Assembly: GCA_019155185.1 (NCBI GenBank)
Contig: CM032817.1
Span: 1,911,129-1,975,128, forward strand
DNA: 64,000 nt
DNA from: Beaufortia kweichowensis
Taxonomy: Eukaryota; Chordata; Actinopteri; Cypriniformes; Gastromyzontidae
Direction of reading: 5' to 3'
The first letter of the stretch is position 1. Each line of letters starts with the position of its first letter. The position numbers and the translations under genes are program-made. The notes under the pieces are model-generated. The model was not told the origin of the DNA, did not search any database, and was given only the letters and a program-made list of their open reading frames with translations. Positions 1-13,400 of the stretch are shown piece after piece.

Positions 1-1
1 C

Positions 2-262
2 AAGCGCGCTAACGACTCAAGGCCCCGTGCAACAATCATTCGCTTCACAGCCAGGAGATTCAGAGATGCCGTTTGGAAAGCAGCTAAGAGCAGCGAGTTT
101 CTTCGGAAACAAGGCATGCAGTTTAAAGAGGATCTATCGAAGGAGGACAGAGACAGTAGACTAAAGTTATGGCCTTTGATCAAAACAGCCAGTGATGATG
201 GAAAATCTGCTTACTTTGTCGGAGGTCGCAGATTCATTGAAGGTACTGAAGTGACAGGGTGA
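2..262 (+). pseudogene. LINE-1-like ORF1 C-terminal fragment
   Basis: An open frame of 86 codons runs in from the left edge and stops at TGA 260-262. It reads PRATIIRFTARRFRDAVWKA, then EFLRKQGMQFKEDLSKED, and ends near KSAYFVGGRRFIEG. This arrangement (R-x-I-I-x-R-F, a charged linker, then F-V-G-G-R-x-F) is typical of the C-terminal nucleic-acid-binding part of L1/Tx1-type ORF1 proteins that are abundant in fish genomes. The start lies outside the window and no reverse transcriptase follows within it, so this is probably the tail of a retrotransposon copy. A terminal exon of a domesticated ORF1-like gene is the alternative. Family assignment is from memory of the motif. Confidence 0.6.
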
Positions 263-745
263 GTGGAGCAGACAAAGGATTGATTTTGATATTTTCTCAA
301 GAGTCTCAAAACGATAATTTCTATGTTTCCATTGCTGCTATAAACTCCAACAACTACGGTCATGATTACACTCAAGTTCGGGTCGCAACTTAGGTTTAAA
401 AGGGTGTGACCTGCCCGTTGGAATGTTTCACAGTATTTAAATACTATTCGTTTTTTTTTTTTATAATAATGTGGAAGTTTAAAGAGACATGTTACGTTTT
501 GTCAGCCACCGTTGGTAATCTTGAGTTTAAAGATTACTTTCCTAATGTTTAGTGATGTTAAAGGTGCTGATCTACTTTGATTTCAGCGTTTATACATTGT
601 TCAGACGTTTTATTTGTATAATATTCTTTAACTACTTTGTCATATTTATCACTTGTTTCGTTTAATGCTAGGGGGCTGAGGAAATAACATTAAAAGGAAA
701 GCTCTTTTTCTTTTTGCTAAACAATTTAGGGCAGATTTTTGTTTT

Positions 746-845
746 NNNNNNNNNNNNNNNNNNNNNNNNNNNNNNNNNNNNNNNNNNNNNNNNNNNNNNN
801 NNNNNNNNNNNNNNNNNNNNNNNNNNNNNNNNNNNNNNNNNNNNN
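746..845. other. Assembly gap (100 N)
   Basis: Exactly 100 unknown bases. A run of this fixed size is usually a placeholder for a gap of unknown length. It lies about 100 bp downstream of the thioesterase stop codon, so the 3' UTR of that gene may be interrupted by it. Confidence 0.97.
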
Positions 846-948
846 TTTTATATTGCAATTATTGTAAGCTTGTTGGCAAAATCTTAGATGTTTTCTCATT
901 TGTAAATGGCTTTGAATAAAAGTGTCTACCACACGAATAGACTGAACA

Positions 949-3900
949 CTAAAGTCTGGCTTTTACTGCATCATTTGAACTGAAATAAAGATGCTGCCGC
1001 AGAAATGCTAAAATTCTTTTCCATGCGTCTTCTTGTGCGTATGCATGCGGTTTGGTCTGTCCACCCCACAACATGACAACTGCAACGACAACAAGCAGGT
1101 AAGGAGGCTACAAATATTCACATTCGCTTTATGAACAATGCAAAACCTGTGCATACCTTTCTCAGTGCCTTGGAAGATGAAGTTACTTGCACGAATGTGA
1201 GGTGTGTATGGAGGTTCAATCAGATGACCTGCATCAGGATACGTCAGGACTTCTAAGAAGTGCTGATTTCCTGCTTTCTCCATCATGTCCTTCATCTTAG
1301 TTTATGGGTGAGAACACAACACTACAGTTAATAATTAAGGAAAACTGTTTGTATGTGTCATATGGTATGTATGTATATATATGTATGTGTATGTACTGTA
1401 CTTACATCTTCAGCTGATTCAACCGCAGGCCAGTTCTGATCATCACCAGCAGTCACCAATAGAAGCGGACACTTTATTCTCCCAACCTGTGTCCATTGTA
1501 ACAAACAGACAGTTGACAATTAAAAGAATATAACTAACAAGCATAAATGAATATTAACAAAAACATGTTAACATTCTACTCACATCCACTTTGAGGTTCA
1601 TGTCTGTGGGAATTGGCAAGATGAGGTCTCTGTGGATTAACTGGCTATCCTCATTCACACGTAACTTATACACATGCCTGCAATCAACGTTTTCCATTAG
1701 TCTTTGTCTTTAGGAACAAACACTTTTTCTTTATATAGAAATACTAGTACAACGTCACATTGTAGAAATCTCCAATAGGTAATGAAATAGCTAAATACTT
1801 ACTTTTTCATTTCCTCAAAAATTTCAAAAAGGGATTTATCCAAAGGAGCCACATGACTTCCACTGATACATATACAGCACTTGGGCTACAAGAGAAGTAA
1901 AGACATATGAATACAAAAAGCTACATTTAAAATAAGTAAGATAAATGTGTTTTTTTGCCAGTCAAAAACCTTGATGATTTTGGAGTAGGCCGCCATACTC
2001 AGTGTGATTGCACCTCCAAATGATAGTCCAAGCATAGCCAATCGATCCTTTTGTACCTTTGGATGATTCTGCAGGATCTGATATGCTTCCTACAAGAAAC
2101 ACATGACAAAAGCAGATGATAGATCACCGAAGATGTAGAAAGACAGCCCAAGATCTGAATTACCTCGAAGTATGAGGCATCAACATCAGCCATTCTCAGC
2201 TCATTGGGAGCCAAGTACTCTAGTGCCAGTGATGCGAAACCATGAGATGCAAGCAGGGCCGAGCGGTACTCGACTAAACCACCACCTCCTCCCCACAGGT
2301 CCAGCACTCCTGGGTGAGGTCCTGGGCCTGAAACACACACAGCGCATCTCCCACATTAATAGGTTAGAGCATTTACACTATATGCCAATGTGTAGAAGAA
2401 GAAATCGTTCGCAATTCGTTGATGAACACTGATATGAGGACACGATGACATGGAAGTTCTGCTTTGCCTTAAAATCACAATAACGTTTCATATCAATTGT
2501 ACTGCAATGGATTCCATTATAAATCTTTAAAAAAGTGACCATAGGAGGAACACTTCAAGTCAGATTTAACCCTTTGTAAGCACTATTTCAAGATTTATGC
2601 AACATGCAAAACCTCTCAGTGAAAGATTATTTGAAAGTACTGTATATCAACAGTAACATATCTACTATGTTATATTGTGTGGTTTTATGAGATGAAAAGT
2701 GTTTTTTCTTTACCTGGAGGAAGGAATAATGTCGCTCGTACTCCTTTTTCTCTGACATCGATCCTTTCCACACCTGGTGCTATGTACCAGCGCTCTGCGA
2801 TACTGGTTGCCAGAGCTGTTTGCTTGCTGAAACCTTGAGATAGATGACCATTGTAAACGGAAATGCGAACTACCATTGGTGAAAGTACATCCCTCTTGCG
2901 TATCCTTTAACAAAGGATTCAGATGAAAGATAAGATTATATAGAAAAAAAACGTGAAAAATTTACTGTTGTGAAAAACTTTATATAAGATCTCAAATTTA
3001 CTGTTGTTTCATAGATCTGTAATGATCAGATTTTGCTAGTCTGAGTTACCTGAGTCCATTTCGACTTCCTGGTACAGGTCTCATGCTCCACAGCAACCCC
3101 ATCGGCTCTGTCCCTTCATAAGTGCCTCCCAAACTTTCATCTTTGGCCACTAAATTTCACACAACAGGATATTATCAACATAATGTTATTCATAGTATTC
3201 ATCAGCGTTTTGTTAAATTGTTTCCTTCATTAAGTTTACTTTACAGATTTAGTGCCTGTACAGTTTTATGGTCCTCTGTTGTGTAACATTTATATGGTTC
3301 TTAGCTGTTTGCTTACTAAACCTGACTTTATCCCAAGAACTAAGGACTTTACTCAGGTTTTAATTTAGGAGCCATTGTACGTGTAAAGCCCGATCTCATG
3401 TTAAATTAATTCAGTGTTTCCCCTACCATTATATAAGGGGGGCGCCCCGCCCCCCTTGAAGGTCAAGTAAATTTTATTTGATTTTCTTTATAGCGCCAGA
3501 TTGCAATTTGTTATTTTATTAAACAAACTAAATAGCCCTTAAGTATTATGTTATTTATCTTATTTCCAAGATGGCATGTCTTTGTCTGTGTTTGCGCGTT
3601 TACAATTATCCCAATGAGTGCGCATACTCGCACACACACAAACACTTGCGTCACATACAGATGACCACTAGCGGACAGAGAGCGCACGGCGGGAAATATG
3701 TCGCGTCAAACTGAGGAAAACCAGACAAAAATATCTGCGTTTTTTAAACGCTCACAGGAAACAACTGAGGATGGCAACACTCGCTCTCCTGCTCGAAGTC
3801 CTGCCCTTGACAAGCATCAAATGTCCAGTCATCACCGGATGACAGGTTTTGATCCAGTTTGGCTGTCAGAGGGGAAATACTCCCCTTGGTTGTACAAGAC

Positions 3901-4680
3901 TGATCTTGGTAAGTAACTAAATACATACATAAATAAATGTGACAGCAGGGTTCTCATCTAAGACATGACGTACCAATTACGTACGGCCTAACTTATTCAT
4001 AATATATTGTGGTAATTACATGACGGGTAACTGAAACCTGTAATTTCATTAACAAGTTTATATTAATGAATTACATGCAGCTCACTATTTACATATTTGT
4101 GTTTAAAATGTTTTTAGTCAGGACATTGTAAATCTGCTGAATAAATAAGACAAGAGATATTTAATAAGTGTTTGTAAGTGTTTGTGTCTGTGTCATTTTC
4201 CCCAACCAACCCCCCCCCCAAAGCTGTAAACCTAGGGGAAACACTGTAATTTATAGTTTCATGTGGGTCATTCATCAGATTGTATAACATACCTGTTACT
4301 GTTCCATGTTCATCACTGATGTAGTGTCCAAACGCCTCCCAGAAGTCTTTATCCTCTGACTGATGTAAACAGTGCAGCGTCACTTCCTGATTTGGCAATA
4401 AATTCACTATGACAATCTGAAACATCTCATCCATCAGACCTCGACTGGGCTCGACAGACAGCCATGGACTTTTCCCCATCTCGGTGCTCATTGTCCTATT
4501 GAGTTTTCATGAGAGATTAGAAAGTGTTTTAAAGATTTAAACTTTTCTGGAAACTATGTTAACCAAAGTAATTCTTTGAAAAAAATTAAATGACCGATAC
4601 CTTGCAGAAATCAACATGATTAAGATCAATTCGGACGTTTCTTCTGTGAGACGTTTTCTCAGATCTGAGTTTCTAGACAT
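949..4680 (-). CDS. Acyl-CoA thioesterase / BAAT family protein
   Basis: Eleven minus-strand exons with GT-AG borders: 4601-4680, 4293-4495, 3050-3149, 2714-2904, 2164-2327, 1970-2089, 1803-1885, 1584-1677, 1406-1486, 1157-1295 and 949-1079. They sum to 1386 nt (461 aa). The N-terminal half is the thioesterase/BAAT domain (PSRGLMDE, SEDKDFWEAFGHY, GLLWSMRPVPGSR). The C-terminal half is an alpha/beta hydrolase with an LDLWGGGGGLVEYRSALLA segment, nucleophile Ser in GLSFGG, Asp in TAGDDQNWP and His in DAGHLIEPP. A serine nucleophile, where classical BAAT has Cys, favours hydrolysis of fatty acyl-CoA to free acid and CoA. The C-terminus is ARL, a plausible peroxisomal PTS1 signal. The first exon adds 29 residues before a second Met (MSTEMGK), where related proteins usually start. 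Either start may be used. A hAT-like element sits in the intron 3150-4292. The exact paralogue in the fish acot series cannot be decided. Confidence 0.9.
3412..4246 (+). mobile_element. hAT-like DNA transposon remnant with TTF/ZMYM-type ORF start
   Basis: The ends are inverted repeats: CAGTGTTTCCCCTA at 3412-3425 and its complement TAGGGGAAACACTG at 4233-4246. This terminus is common in hAT-superfamily elements. Inside, on the plus strand, a short ORF (3698-3916) starts MSRQTEENQTKISAFFKR and continues to FDPVWLSEGKYSPWL. That resembles the N-terminus of hAT-derived transposases and ZMYM-like proteins just before a TTF zinc finger, and it then stops. The element is therefore internally deleted and non-autonomous. 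Flanking 8-bp sequences (AATTAATT and TAATTTAT) are not an exact target duplication. It lies inside an intron of the thioesterase gene. Confidence 0.75.
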
Positions 4681-5773
4681 AAAAACAAAAAAGAAGAGAT
4701 GGTAAGTTACAGTCTAATTTCAGCACCAGTAATCGGTATAATGGTCCAGGACCAGTAGAAAGCCAGATACATTGCAAATAATATTATTTGTAAACTGTGG
4801 GCGATGCTGTTTATATTAACACAAACTTTTGAAATACAAACTTTTAAAATTAGCTAACTAAAAGCTTACCTTCAGGTTATTTGTTATTAGGGTATAGGAC
4901 AGACTGAAGAAAATTTGACAGTCAATAGAAGTTCAGATCGTTGAACAATCCCTGCAAATGTATAATGCTAATGACGAAACGTTACCTATGACACAGAAAT
5001 ACAGTCACGTTTGTAAGCGTACAGCACCAAAGGTCGTTTAGACCACTTTAGAGAACATTCATCGTCTCTAATGACTTCACATTGTATGATACTTTTTCCA
5101 CATACTGTATATATAAACTTTTAAGATCATCATATGAACGTACATTTCATATGAGGATTAAAGTCGTTGTTATTGTTATTGTAATTTCCGCATTCCTTAA
5201 AACATGAAACATGATGAGCAGTTGTATACCGTAATATCACATGTAATGTATAATGTCATTCCAATCCATTGAAACTGGTGATCCAGTCCTGTTTCTGTAT
5301 GTCGACACGCGTGACAATATACGCAACGCGGTCTTTAGAACCGAAAGACGGTCCTCGTTTTGGACTGTAGCGTGATGACGTCACGGCGTTGGACGCACGT
5401 AGACACACACACACACACACACGATAGTGCTGGCGGTTTGTTGTGTCAGTTATCACAACGGTGTCAATTTAAGATGTTTTGTAAACCAGTATAAACCTAC
5501 CAAAGCTAATTATCACACAATTGTGGTGTCCTGACTGAAACTCTGTTGGGATTTGCGTACGTATGACGTATAATTCTTTATAATCACTTGTCAGTTCACC
5601 ATTAACAGACAAGAAACTGCAAAAAACTCAGAAAAACTGAAAAAAATGTGCATGACATGGTTTTGGTTAGTTTATATATTGCTTTGAAAAACATCAACAT
5701 TTTTATTTAACATCTAGATTTGAAATGTTGGTAAGTATAACTGGTTAAGTTGACCAAATTTAACTAATTTAAC

Positions 5774-5936
5774 TCCATCCATCCATTCATCCATTTTCCT
5801 CCGCTTATCCGGGACCATGTCGCGGGGGCAGCAGTCTAAGCAGGGACGCCCAGACTTCCCTCTCCCCAGACACTTCCTCCAACTCCTCCGGGGGCACCCC
5901 GAGGCGTTCCCAGGCCAGCTGAGATACATAGTCTCT
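5774..5936 (-). mobile_element. Fish LINE-type fragment with CATCC tail
   Basis: The plus strand begins with short CATC repeats (CCATCCATCCATTCATCCAT) and continues with a GC-rich stretch containing CCGCTTATCCGGG and CTCCTCCGGGGGCACCCCGA. This segment is found in very many fish genomes as part of a non-LTR retrotransposon family, with the CATCC repeat at the 3' tail. Only about 160 bp is present. I cannot name the family with certainty. Confidence 0.55.
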
Positions 5937-8759
5937 CTAATTTAACTAATAAATAATATTTATTAAGTATATGTAATGCAAAATATGTAAGTAGAATTAA
6001 CACAAAATGGTTAATATCTTTATATTTACAGTATGTGTGATGATGTCAGAGGTCAATGGAATTTTACATTTTGGATTGTTCTCCATCTTCTGCACTGATA
6101 TTTAATGTGAGAGGTAGGTTTCATTTAGACTCTTATGTCATCTTTAGTGTAATTCATATGTAAATTTTAATCTTAATTCATTTTTTATGCTGTCATACCT
6201 ACCTGTGTGATTATTTATTTTACCGTTTTTGTTTTTGTATGTGTGAAATGAAGATTGTTCATCTTGAACAACACAAGAAGACATTGTGAAGACATTGTTC
6301 ATTTTAGAGCAACGTAAAGACAATTCGCTTAAAAGAGACTCGTTGCTTGGATCTTTTGTCAGGTATGTTTTTACTGAATTTCTTTTTTGAAGCAATTTTT
6401 CTCTTAAACCATAATGCCAGAGAGAACATTATCAAATGCATTTATTCATAATGGATTTTTTATTTAATACATTATTTATCTCATAATGTGAAGCAGAAAC
6501 AAGTGTAACTGATGTACACTAAAACCCGGGCTCACACTAAAGCATAAGATTTAAAATCGTGGACGATTATGATTACAATTATGAAATCTGGTTGTAGCAC
6601 AAACATAAGGAGAATCCTGGCAGATTATCTCAGATTATCAAATCCTAAACATGCTCACACTACAAGACTTAAAATATTCTTTCATAAAAAAAATTGTGGA
6701 TTACTTAAATTTCCAGAAAATTACCCCAAATGGCTTTACCTGTAAATACTCTAATGTGCTTTTTACACAAGCACGACTGTGTTTTTTTTTTTTTTTGACA
6801 CATCAGTACCGATATCCTGGTCAATTCTGATGTCATTAAGTGGAATTTTCCTCCAAATCGTTATGGTGCCACTGGTCTGTTTTTGAAAACATAGGTTTAA
6901 TTTTGCACCTGAATGTTTTGAAAAGGTCCTGGTCACACATACTGTAGTCTCATAATGGAAATTTACCAGTAATATACCAGTAAGGACTGTATATGTGAAA
7001 AAAGCTAGAAACTGCCTGAGCAATGACTCTCTGACTCACCTTTTGAATTTGTCTGTGTTGTTTGATCATTAAACAATAAACTTTGCCTCCTGGGGTTATA
7101 TTAACCCTTGCCAACATCACTTTTGACCAAACAAATTTACGTTTTGAGTTTTTACAATTCAGAATTTTTACTTAATCATTATGGCAGAAAATGTTGTGAC
7201 TTTTGTTGCACAGAAATGAAAATAATATACATTAAAAAAAATATTGTCTTATAAGAAATATTATATGAAAAAATTCAAGAAAATATTCAGTTATATTAGA
7301 AAAAAATATATTAGAAAAAAATATTCACACCATTAGAAAAAAGGTTTGACTCTCAAATCAACATTAAAAAAATATCTACAACGAAACTCTTTAAGAATGT
7401 ATAAATATGTACAGTATATAAATACAATATAAATAAATACAAAACCTAATAAACATAAGTTATTGTGTCTTAAACAACTAGGAATTACTGGACACAAACC
7501 ACTCTAGAGATTTATACATGCATCTAAACTTTAGATGAATGTATAAATCTCTGGATTCTAAAGGTTACGCTGTGCATGTGCTTCTTTTTTACCCCCACCA
7601 GGTGGCGCTAAAATGTTATAAAATGGATTTTAAAGGCCACTTCATATTTTAACAACTGTATTGCCTACATGTGGACTTGAGGGATAAGGTTACCCTTTAG
7701 ATAAAGTTTAGGCTTATAACCAGACCTCTGTGTTATCTATATTTCCCTCTGATTTAGAGATAAGTTATGGATGGGGTAGGTTTTGGTGTAGGGATAGGAT
7801 TTTTGCTGGAAGCTATGCTGACACAAGAACTATATAGCCTTAAAAGACACGGTTTCATCAGACTGTTGTCATGCTATAACCAACCCCTACACTCTGAAAA
7901 ATAATTCAGAGGATCTGTTAGCAATTTATTCAGTCGTTTTTACTTGGACAGCTTTACTGTGCCTGGTGGAATGGTTTATACTCCTGTGCATGAAGTGGAG
8001 AGACATCAATTTTAAGTGTGGCAATGGATGTCCCCACAATGTGTCTTTTATCATGCGGGCATTAAAGCATGCAAAATGCCTTTTCAGCTGGTTTTCACTT
8101 CATTGACCAGTTTAAGAACTGGTTCAATTTTACTCTGGCAGAGGAAGTGTTGGGGAGGGGCGCGGGCGCATCTGCACACGCGGAGGACAGTTCAAATGAA
8201 GCGGACAAGGAGGGGATCCCTAATTAGCTTAGTAGGCTAAACTAAGTCAGTTACACCTTGACTTTCTTCCAAATAACGCACATTTCATTCATAATATTAT
8301 TCATAATAATAAACACAGACCTATAATTTGCACGTGTTTGCTTTTTATAAATTGTGTGAAATGGCTAATAAAAATAGGTAATACAAATTTTGTATCAAGG
8401 AAGGCCAGAAAGGTCAGATTTTAGTTTTAGTTTGTGTTTTCTGTTTTTAGTGCAGTGTAATAATTAGATGTTCTTTAGTGTGATTTGTGTGATGAAGGAT
8501 TTGTGCTATTTAGAATATTTATTCTATATTTTATTTGTATATTATTCTTAATATTTTATATTATTGTTTTCTGCTCTCGTTATATTCTGATTGTACATAT
8601 TTTTTACACTTTTATGTATACAGAGTATATTTATTTAAGTTCTGATAACTTATACTGTTTTGTGCGGTATTGTGTTTTACAAATGTTCTGGTGAAGGATT
8701 TGTGCAATTGAGAAATATAAGCTTGTCTTACACTTATATTGTTACACTAAAACATGACT

Positions 8760-8823
8760 GTGCAAAATAAATTCCTCAGACGGGGTCTCGCCCGGGGAGT
8801 AATTCAGTGTAGAACCGCCACTG
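8760..8823. mobile_element. hAT-type terminal fragment
   Basis: The sequence ends in TAGAACCGCCACTG, the complement of CAGTGGCGGTTCTA, a terminus seen in hAT/Charlie-type elements of fish. I found no matching left terminus upstream, so this is a truncated or internally rearranged copy whose extent is not known. Confidence 0.4.
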
Positions 8824-9320
8824 GTTACAATAAAACTGTTATTTACCAATAGCTAAAAGATTTTGACTTTCTTACACTGTCTAAACTTGCAATTATCGTA
8901 CCTGTAGTAACTATTGTATTTTGGCAGAGTCTATGGTTACCAGCATATTTTTTTGTACAGGAAATGCCTAAAGAAATAACTACCTAACCAACATGATATG
9001 ACATGTTGCTGGATCTGGACAGAAACTTCGGATAAAAATGACATCTGTTTTCTTTCTTCTGTTTGTTGTCAGAAAGAATCTTAGTTCTTTCAAACACGGT
9101 ACATGCCATAGGTGTGTTATCAGTTCTGTCTAGCATCATACGACACACATGATGAATGTGTTTTGTCAAAATCAGACCTTCAAAAAATATTCCATCCATC
9201 ACAATGGCAGATGCAATTTTTTAATCACCTGAGCCATAACTATCATGACTGGAAAAGCAGTAACAGTATCCTGACAACATATTCTCTTTGGATTATAGGA
9301 ATAATAAAATATGAGCATTT

Positions 9321-9572
9321 GTGACCCTGCCTGTGAAAACCCAGCTAAAGTCATTTTTTTGTGATTTACTGTTTTCTACATAAAATCATATAAAAAAATA
9401 ATATAAAGAACATTCTGTGAAAATATAACCTTGATATCTTTAATATTGACCGAGTAAGATTATGTCAAAGATTTAAATCATAATGAAATTAATAGGTGAA
9501 ATCATACTTGGATGCTTGTTATCTCAGAATTAGATTTTTAGATTTTAGCCTGATTTTCACAGACAGAGTCAC
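9321..9572. mobile_element. Short inverted-repeat element (MITE)
   Basis: A 252-bp segment is bounded by GTGACCCTGCCTGTGAAAA on the left and, on the right, by sequence whose complement is GTGACTCTGTCTGTGAAAA. These are about 19-bp inverted repeats with two mismatches. The interior is AT-rich and non-coding. ATTT occurs on both outer sides but is too short and AT-rich to prove a target duplication. Confidence 0.65.
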
Positions 9573-10379
9573 ATTTTACTTGGAAATGAGCCCTTCAGAT
9601 TTGTTTAAAGAACCGTTTTTTAAATCAGGCCCTGGTAAAATAATGACTATTGACTAAATACTGACTACTGGTAAAATACTTGTTATATGTGAAAAATAAT
9701 AGTAAAAGTAAAAAATAGTCATGTTAATAATTCTAATTATCGTTAGACTCTTTATAGAAATATATCAAAATTATTGTTAACTTTTTGCTTTATAAACGGC
9801 TTTAGTACAGTGCTTGGTCCTCATTTAGCTTCAACATTAAATCTTCCTCTTACAGCAAAAACAGTTGAGAACCATTAATCTCATGCTTTTGTCACTAAAT
9901 AAAAAACACACAAAAGGCATTGTTTAAAAACAATATAAAAACTATATTTAATTATAATGCCCTAAAAGCAGGGAATGAGATATTTAAGAGTCTTCTAGGT
10001 GCACGTCAGTCGATTTTGGGGTAACAAGCAGGAACGGAGCAGCGAAACAAGAAAGTATTAATTGGTATATTAAGAAGCACCATTACTAATGGGATGGTCA
10101 CACTAGACTTTTCCTTACGATTTCCATTAAACATGCGACCAATAGAAGATGGTAAAGCCATCTTCTAAGAATGATACATTATTGCATCCTATTTTATTTA
10201 TCCTATTTTGTACAATACATCTTAAAAATAACAGAAAACAATAATAACAGTGCAAATACGTCGAAATCCATGATGTGTGGATTAAAAAACGAATGGTTTA
10301 TCAGAATTTCTGGCTGCAAGTCTAGTGTGACCACGGCATAAGAGTCCGTTTGTGAAAGCTTGGTGGAGCCTTTCTGAGG

Positions 10380-10385
10380 TTTATT
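10380..10385 (-). terminator. Poly(A) signal of il15ra
   Basis: AATAAA on the minus strand about 32 nt downstream of the il15ra stop codon. It is the first canonical polyadenylation hexamer after the coding region. Confidence 0.55.
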
Positions 10386-10416
10386 TGTTCAATTGGAGTC
10401 TGTTGTGTCATAGTCG

Positions 10417-13400
10417 TCAATGTTCGGAGTCAGAGACAGGTACAGGTATGTAGTAAGTACAGGTGGCTTGGTTGCTGTGGTGCAGCTGAATCTCATTTGT
10501 GGCGTTCGTGACTCGATGTTTTAACCTGTGGGTTGATAAGTGAAAATAATGTTATTGGTGAGCAAGTAGCTCATGCCATAACAACATACAGCTAGTTCAT
10601 ATAACGTACCTCCACAAAAGATAAAATACTGCAGCTGCTGCCAGGCTCAGGACAATAACTCCCGCAGCTCCACTTATCATTGCTAAACATTCATTTAAAA
10701 AGAAACCGGTTAAGGGTAATACAGCAAAAAGCACAGATTGGATAAATATTATATAAAAATGTTTCAGGAGAAATGTCATAAAATTCACTTACATATGTTC
10801 GTACTGGAGAAAGTTTTGTCTGCTTTACCTGAATCTAAACAGAATTTTTTTTAAAAGTAAATGTTAAAGAAAAAGTCGCAGAATCATCATTTATAAAATA
10901 TGTCTTAAGCTTATTAAACCTATTGTAAAACTATTGTATTGCTATGACCCAGGGGTTAATTTTTATTCAAATTCAACTTTTTTCTGCTTTTATGTGTAGA
11001 TTTTATTGTTTTACCATTGTCATAAAAAAGAATTTATTACGTTTTATGCTGTGATGATCTAAACAAAAGACCGGAACCAAGTAATATGCAAAAATCTTAG
11101 CAGACTGCTTTACTTACTTAATGTCATAAAGCCCAACCTCCATGAATTTGGACCTATTTTTTGAAGTGGCTAATTTATAAGAATTTGCATTTTAATTTAA
11201 ATTCTAATAAACATGATTATTAGAAAAAAGCAACACCACTAACCCGCCCCTGACATCACTGGAGAGAAGGCAAATTATACTAAAATGATGTTAAAATGAG
11301 TTAAATAAAAATTTTAATTAGCCATCTAAAAAAAAGTATGAATTTTTGTGAGATTGTGTTGGAAAGCCAAATACTCTCGAAATGAAGCAAGCTGTGAACT
11401 GTACAACTATACTGGATGAGGTCAAACTTCAAAGAAACACTTTAAAAGACTAAGCACTTAATGGTATGTGCTTTTCAGAATACCACACATTAAGTATGCC
11501 AGGAATTTAACAGATACTGTGAAGGAAAGGGCTTTCCTGAACAGAAAAGTATATGTATTTGGCAGACACATGTATTTGTAATCTATGAGCGACTTCCAGT
11601 GCATTAAAGCTATACATTTTATCAGTGCTGTATAAGTGTTTATAGCTGTTGTTCATTGCTGCTTTCGTGTCAGACACAAGTGTGCACACGCTTAAGATAA
11701 TCCATTATTGTCTGCCTAAAAACTATCTTAAGATCTGCAACTGCTCATGTTACTACTCGGCTGATCTTTCACAAGTATAAACAGCAGAAGAGTGTCACTG
11801 GCACCATCTATGACAATTAAATACTTAAAAAATGTAAATCTCTGAAAAGAATCTCTAAGTCAGATCAGAGAAAATGAAAGGGTCGAATTTATACCAATTT
11901 GTCTCAAATAAGAACATTTTACATACCTCCGGAGGTGATTGGGGTGTTTGATGACATATCTACTCCTAATGAAGAAATAAGAAGAAGATGTAGTTTGGTA
12001 TGGGCAATGGCGGAGAAAATAAGAACAGTTTTATCACAATTAATAAACATGCAAACATTAATAAACATGCAAACATGCAAAATTACATAGCAAGCCAACA
12101 AATATTACATTAAAGTTAAAAGATTTAGTAAAAAGATTTCAGTTTGGTGTTAATCTAATGTATGATTAGTAATAAAGGAGTTAAATCATTAAGAATCAAA
12201 GTTGTTCGTAAAGCAGTCCATCAAACATTGTCATTGAGACCTAATAAATAAAAAAGGGGAAATTTCAACGTTATGGATGTGACATTTTCAGTCAAAACTT
12301 GAAATATAAATTCTCACAGAATGTATTTATTACCAATATATTGAATCTTATGTTTATATTTTACTCAAACTTGGTTGATAAAAATCAGTCTATGCACATG
12401 TTATCTGTTTTAATAAATGGAAATATATGCATGTGTTATGAATGCGACAAAAAAGAACTTGACTATAAAAAATCATGCTTTAAACATGAAACAATGCTTT
12501 TAACAGACCTCAAATGGTATATTTAATCCACCAAATATTGACATCTGAGCTATCAGTATGGTGAAAAACTTTGTTTTCATGATCCTAATTTTTTATTAAT
12601 TAGGGGAAGATAGATGAAATGTATGCAATGGGATAGAGTTGTTTCTATTTGAATTCTGGTTGAAAATGTTAAGTGTTAGAACATCATCAAATTAAGATTT
12701 AGACGTAAATATTAAAGGGAATAAATAATGCAAAATGAAAATTGTCATCATTTACTCAGTCTAATGACATTTTCCAACTGGTATGACTTTCAAACATGGC
12801 CCAACATGTATGGCAAGTTTAAATATGTATAAAAAGTAAATAATGACAGAATTTTCATTTTTGGGTGAAATGTCCCTTTAAAGCCCATCATAGTTAACAG
12901 CTTCACCTGTTGCTGTAGTAAATGTGGCGGAATGGGTAGATGATGGACTTGTTGTCATATATTGGCTGCTTGTACAGATGCTGGATATTGGAGAGGGACT
13001 CTCATTAGTCGTTGAAATAGGCTCTTTTGTTGTAATCTTCATAGTTGCCAGGTTGGTTGTTCTTGTTTGGGTTGAGTCAACTTCATTTGGTGCACTAAAA
13101 GCTGTTGCTGAAGTGTGTCATGTAATTAACACAAGTGCGAGCCAAACAAACCAACGTATCGGCATATAAAAAGACAACTATACCTGCTGTTGACATGCTT
13201 GTGCCAGGGATTGTAGAAGTCTGTGTTCTTTTTGTGGTGGATGTTGTAAAATTTTTGTCAGTACTTTGGTGATCTGTTGTTACTAATAAATAATACAGGA
13301 CATTCAGCCATATTTAATGAATTCAGAATTTAAATCAGCATGTTTGACATATTGTCATATTACAGGCATATATACTATTTTTAATTCAGAGGAACAATTA

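Larger units (their letters stand above)
5000..10370. other. Intergenic region, repeats only
   Basis: No exon-like coding segment was recognised between the thioesterase and il15ra. Contents I can support: a dinucleotide AC tract near 5404-5421, a LINE-like 3' fragment at 5774-5936, a hAT-like terminus ending at 8823 and a MITE at 9321-9572. The remainder is AT-rich sequence with poly-A/T tracts and short open frames that show no family motifs. Confidence 0.6.

Noticed and set aside
649..932. Two open frames across the N run
   Set aside because: Most residues are unknown bases and no motif is present. They are artefacts of the gap.
2172..2432. Plus-strand frame opposite the thioesterase
   Set aside because: Shadow of the minus-strand exon at 2164-2327.
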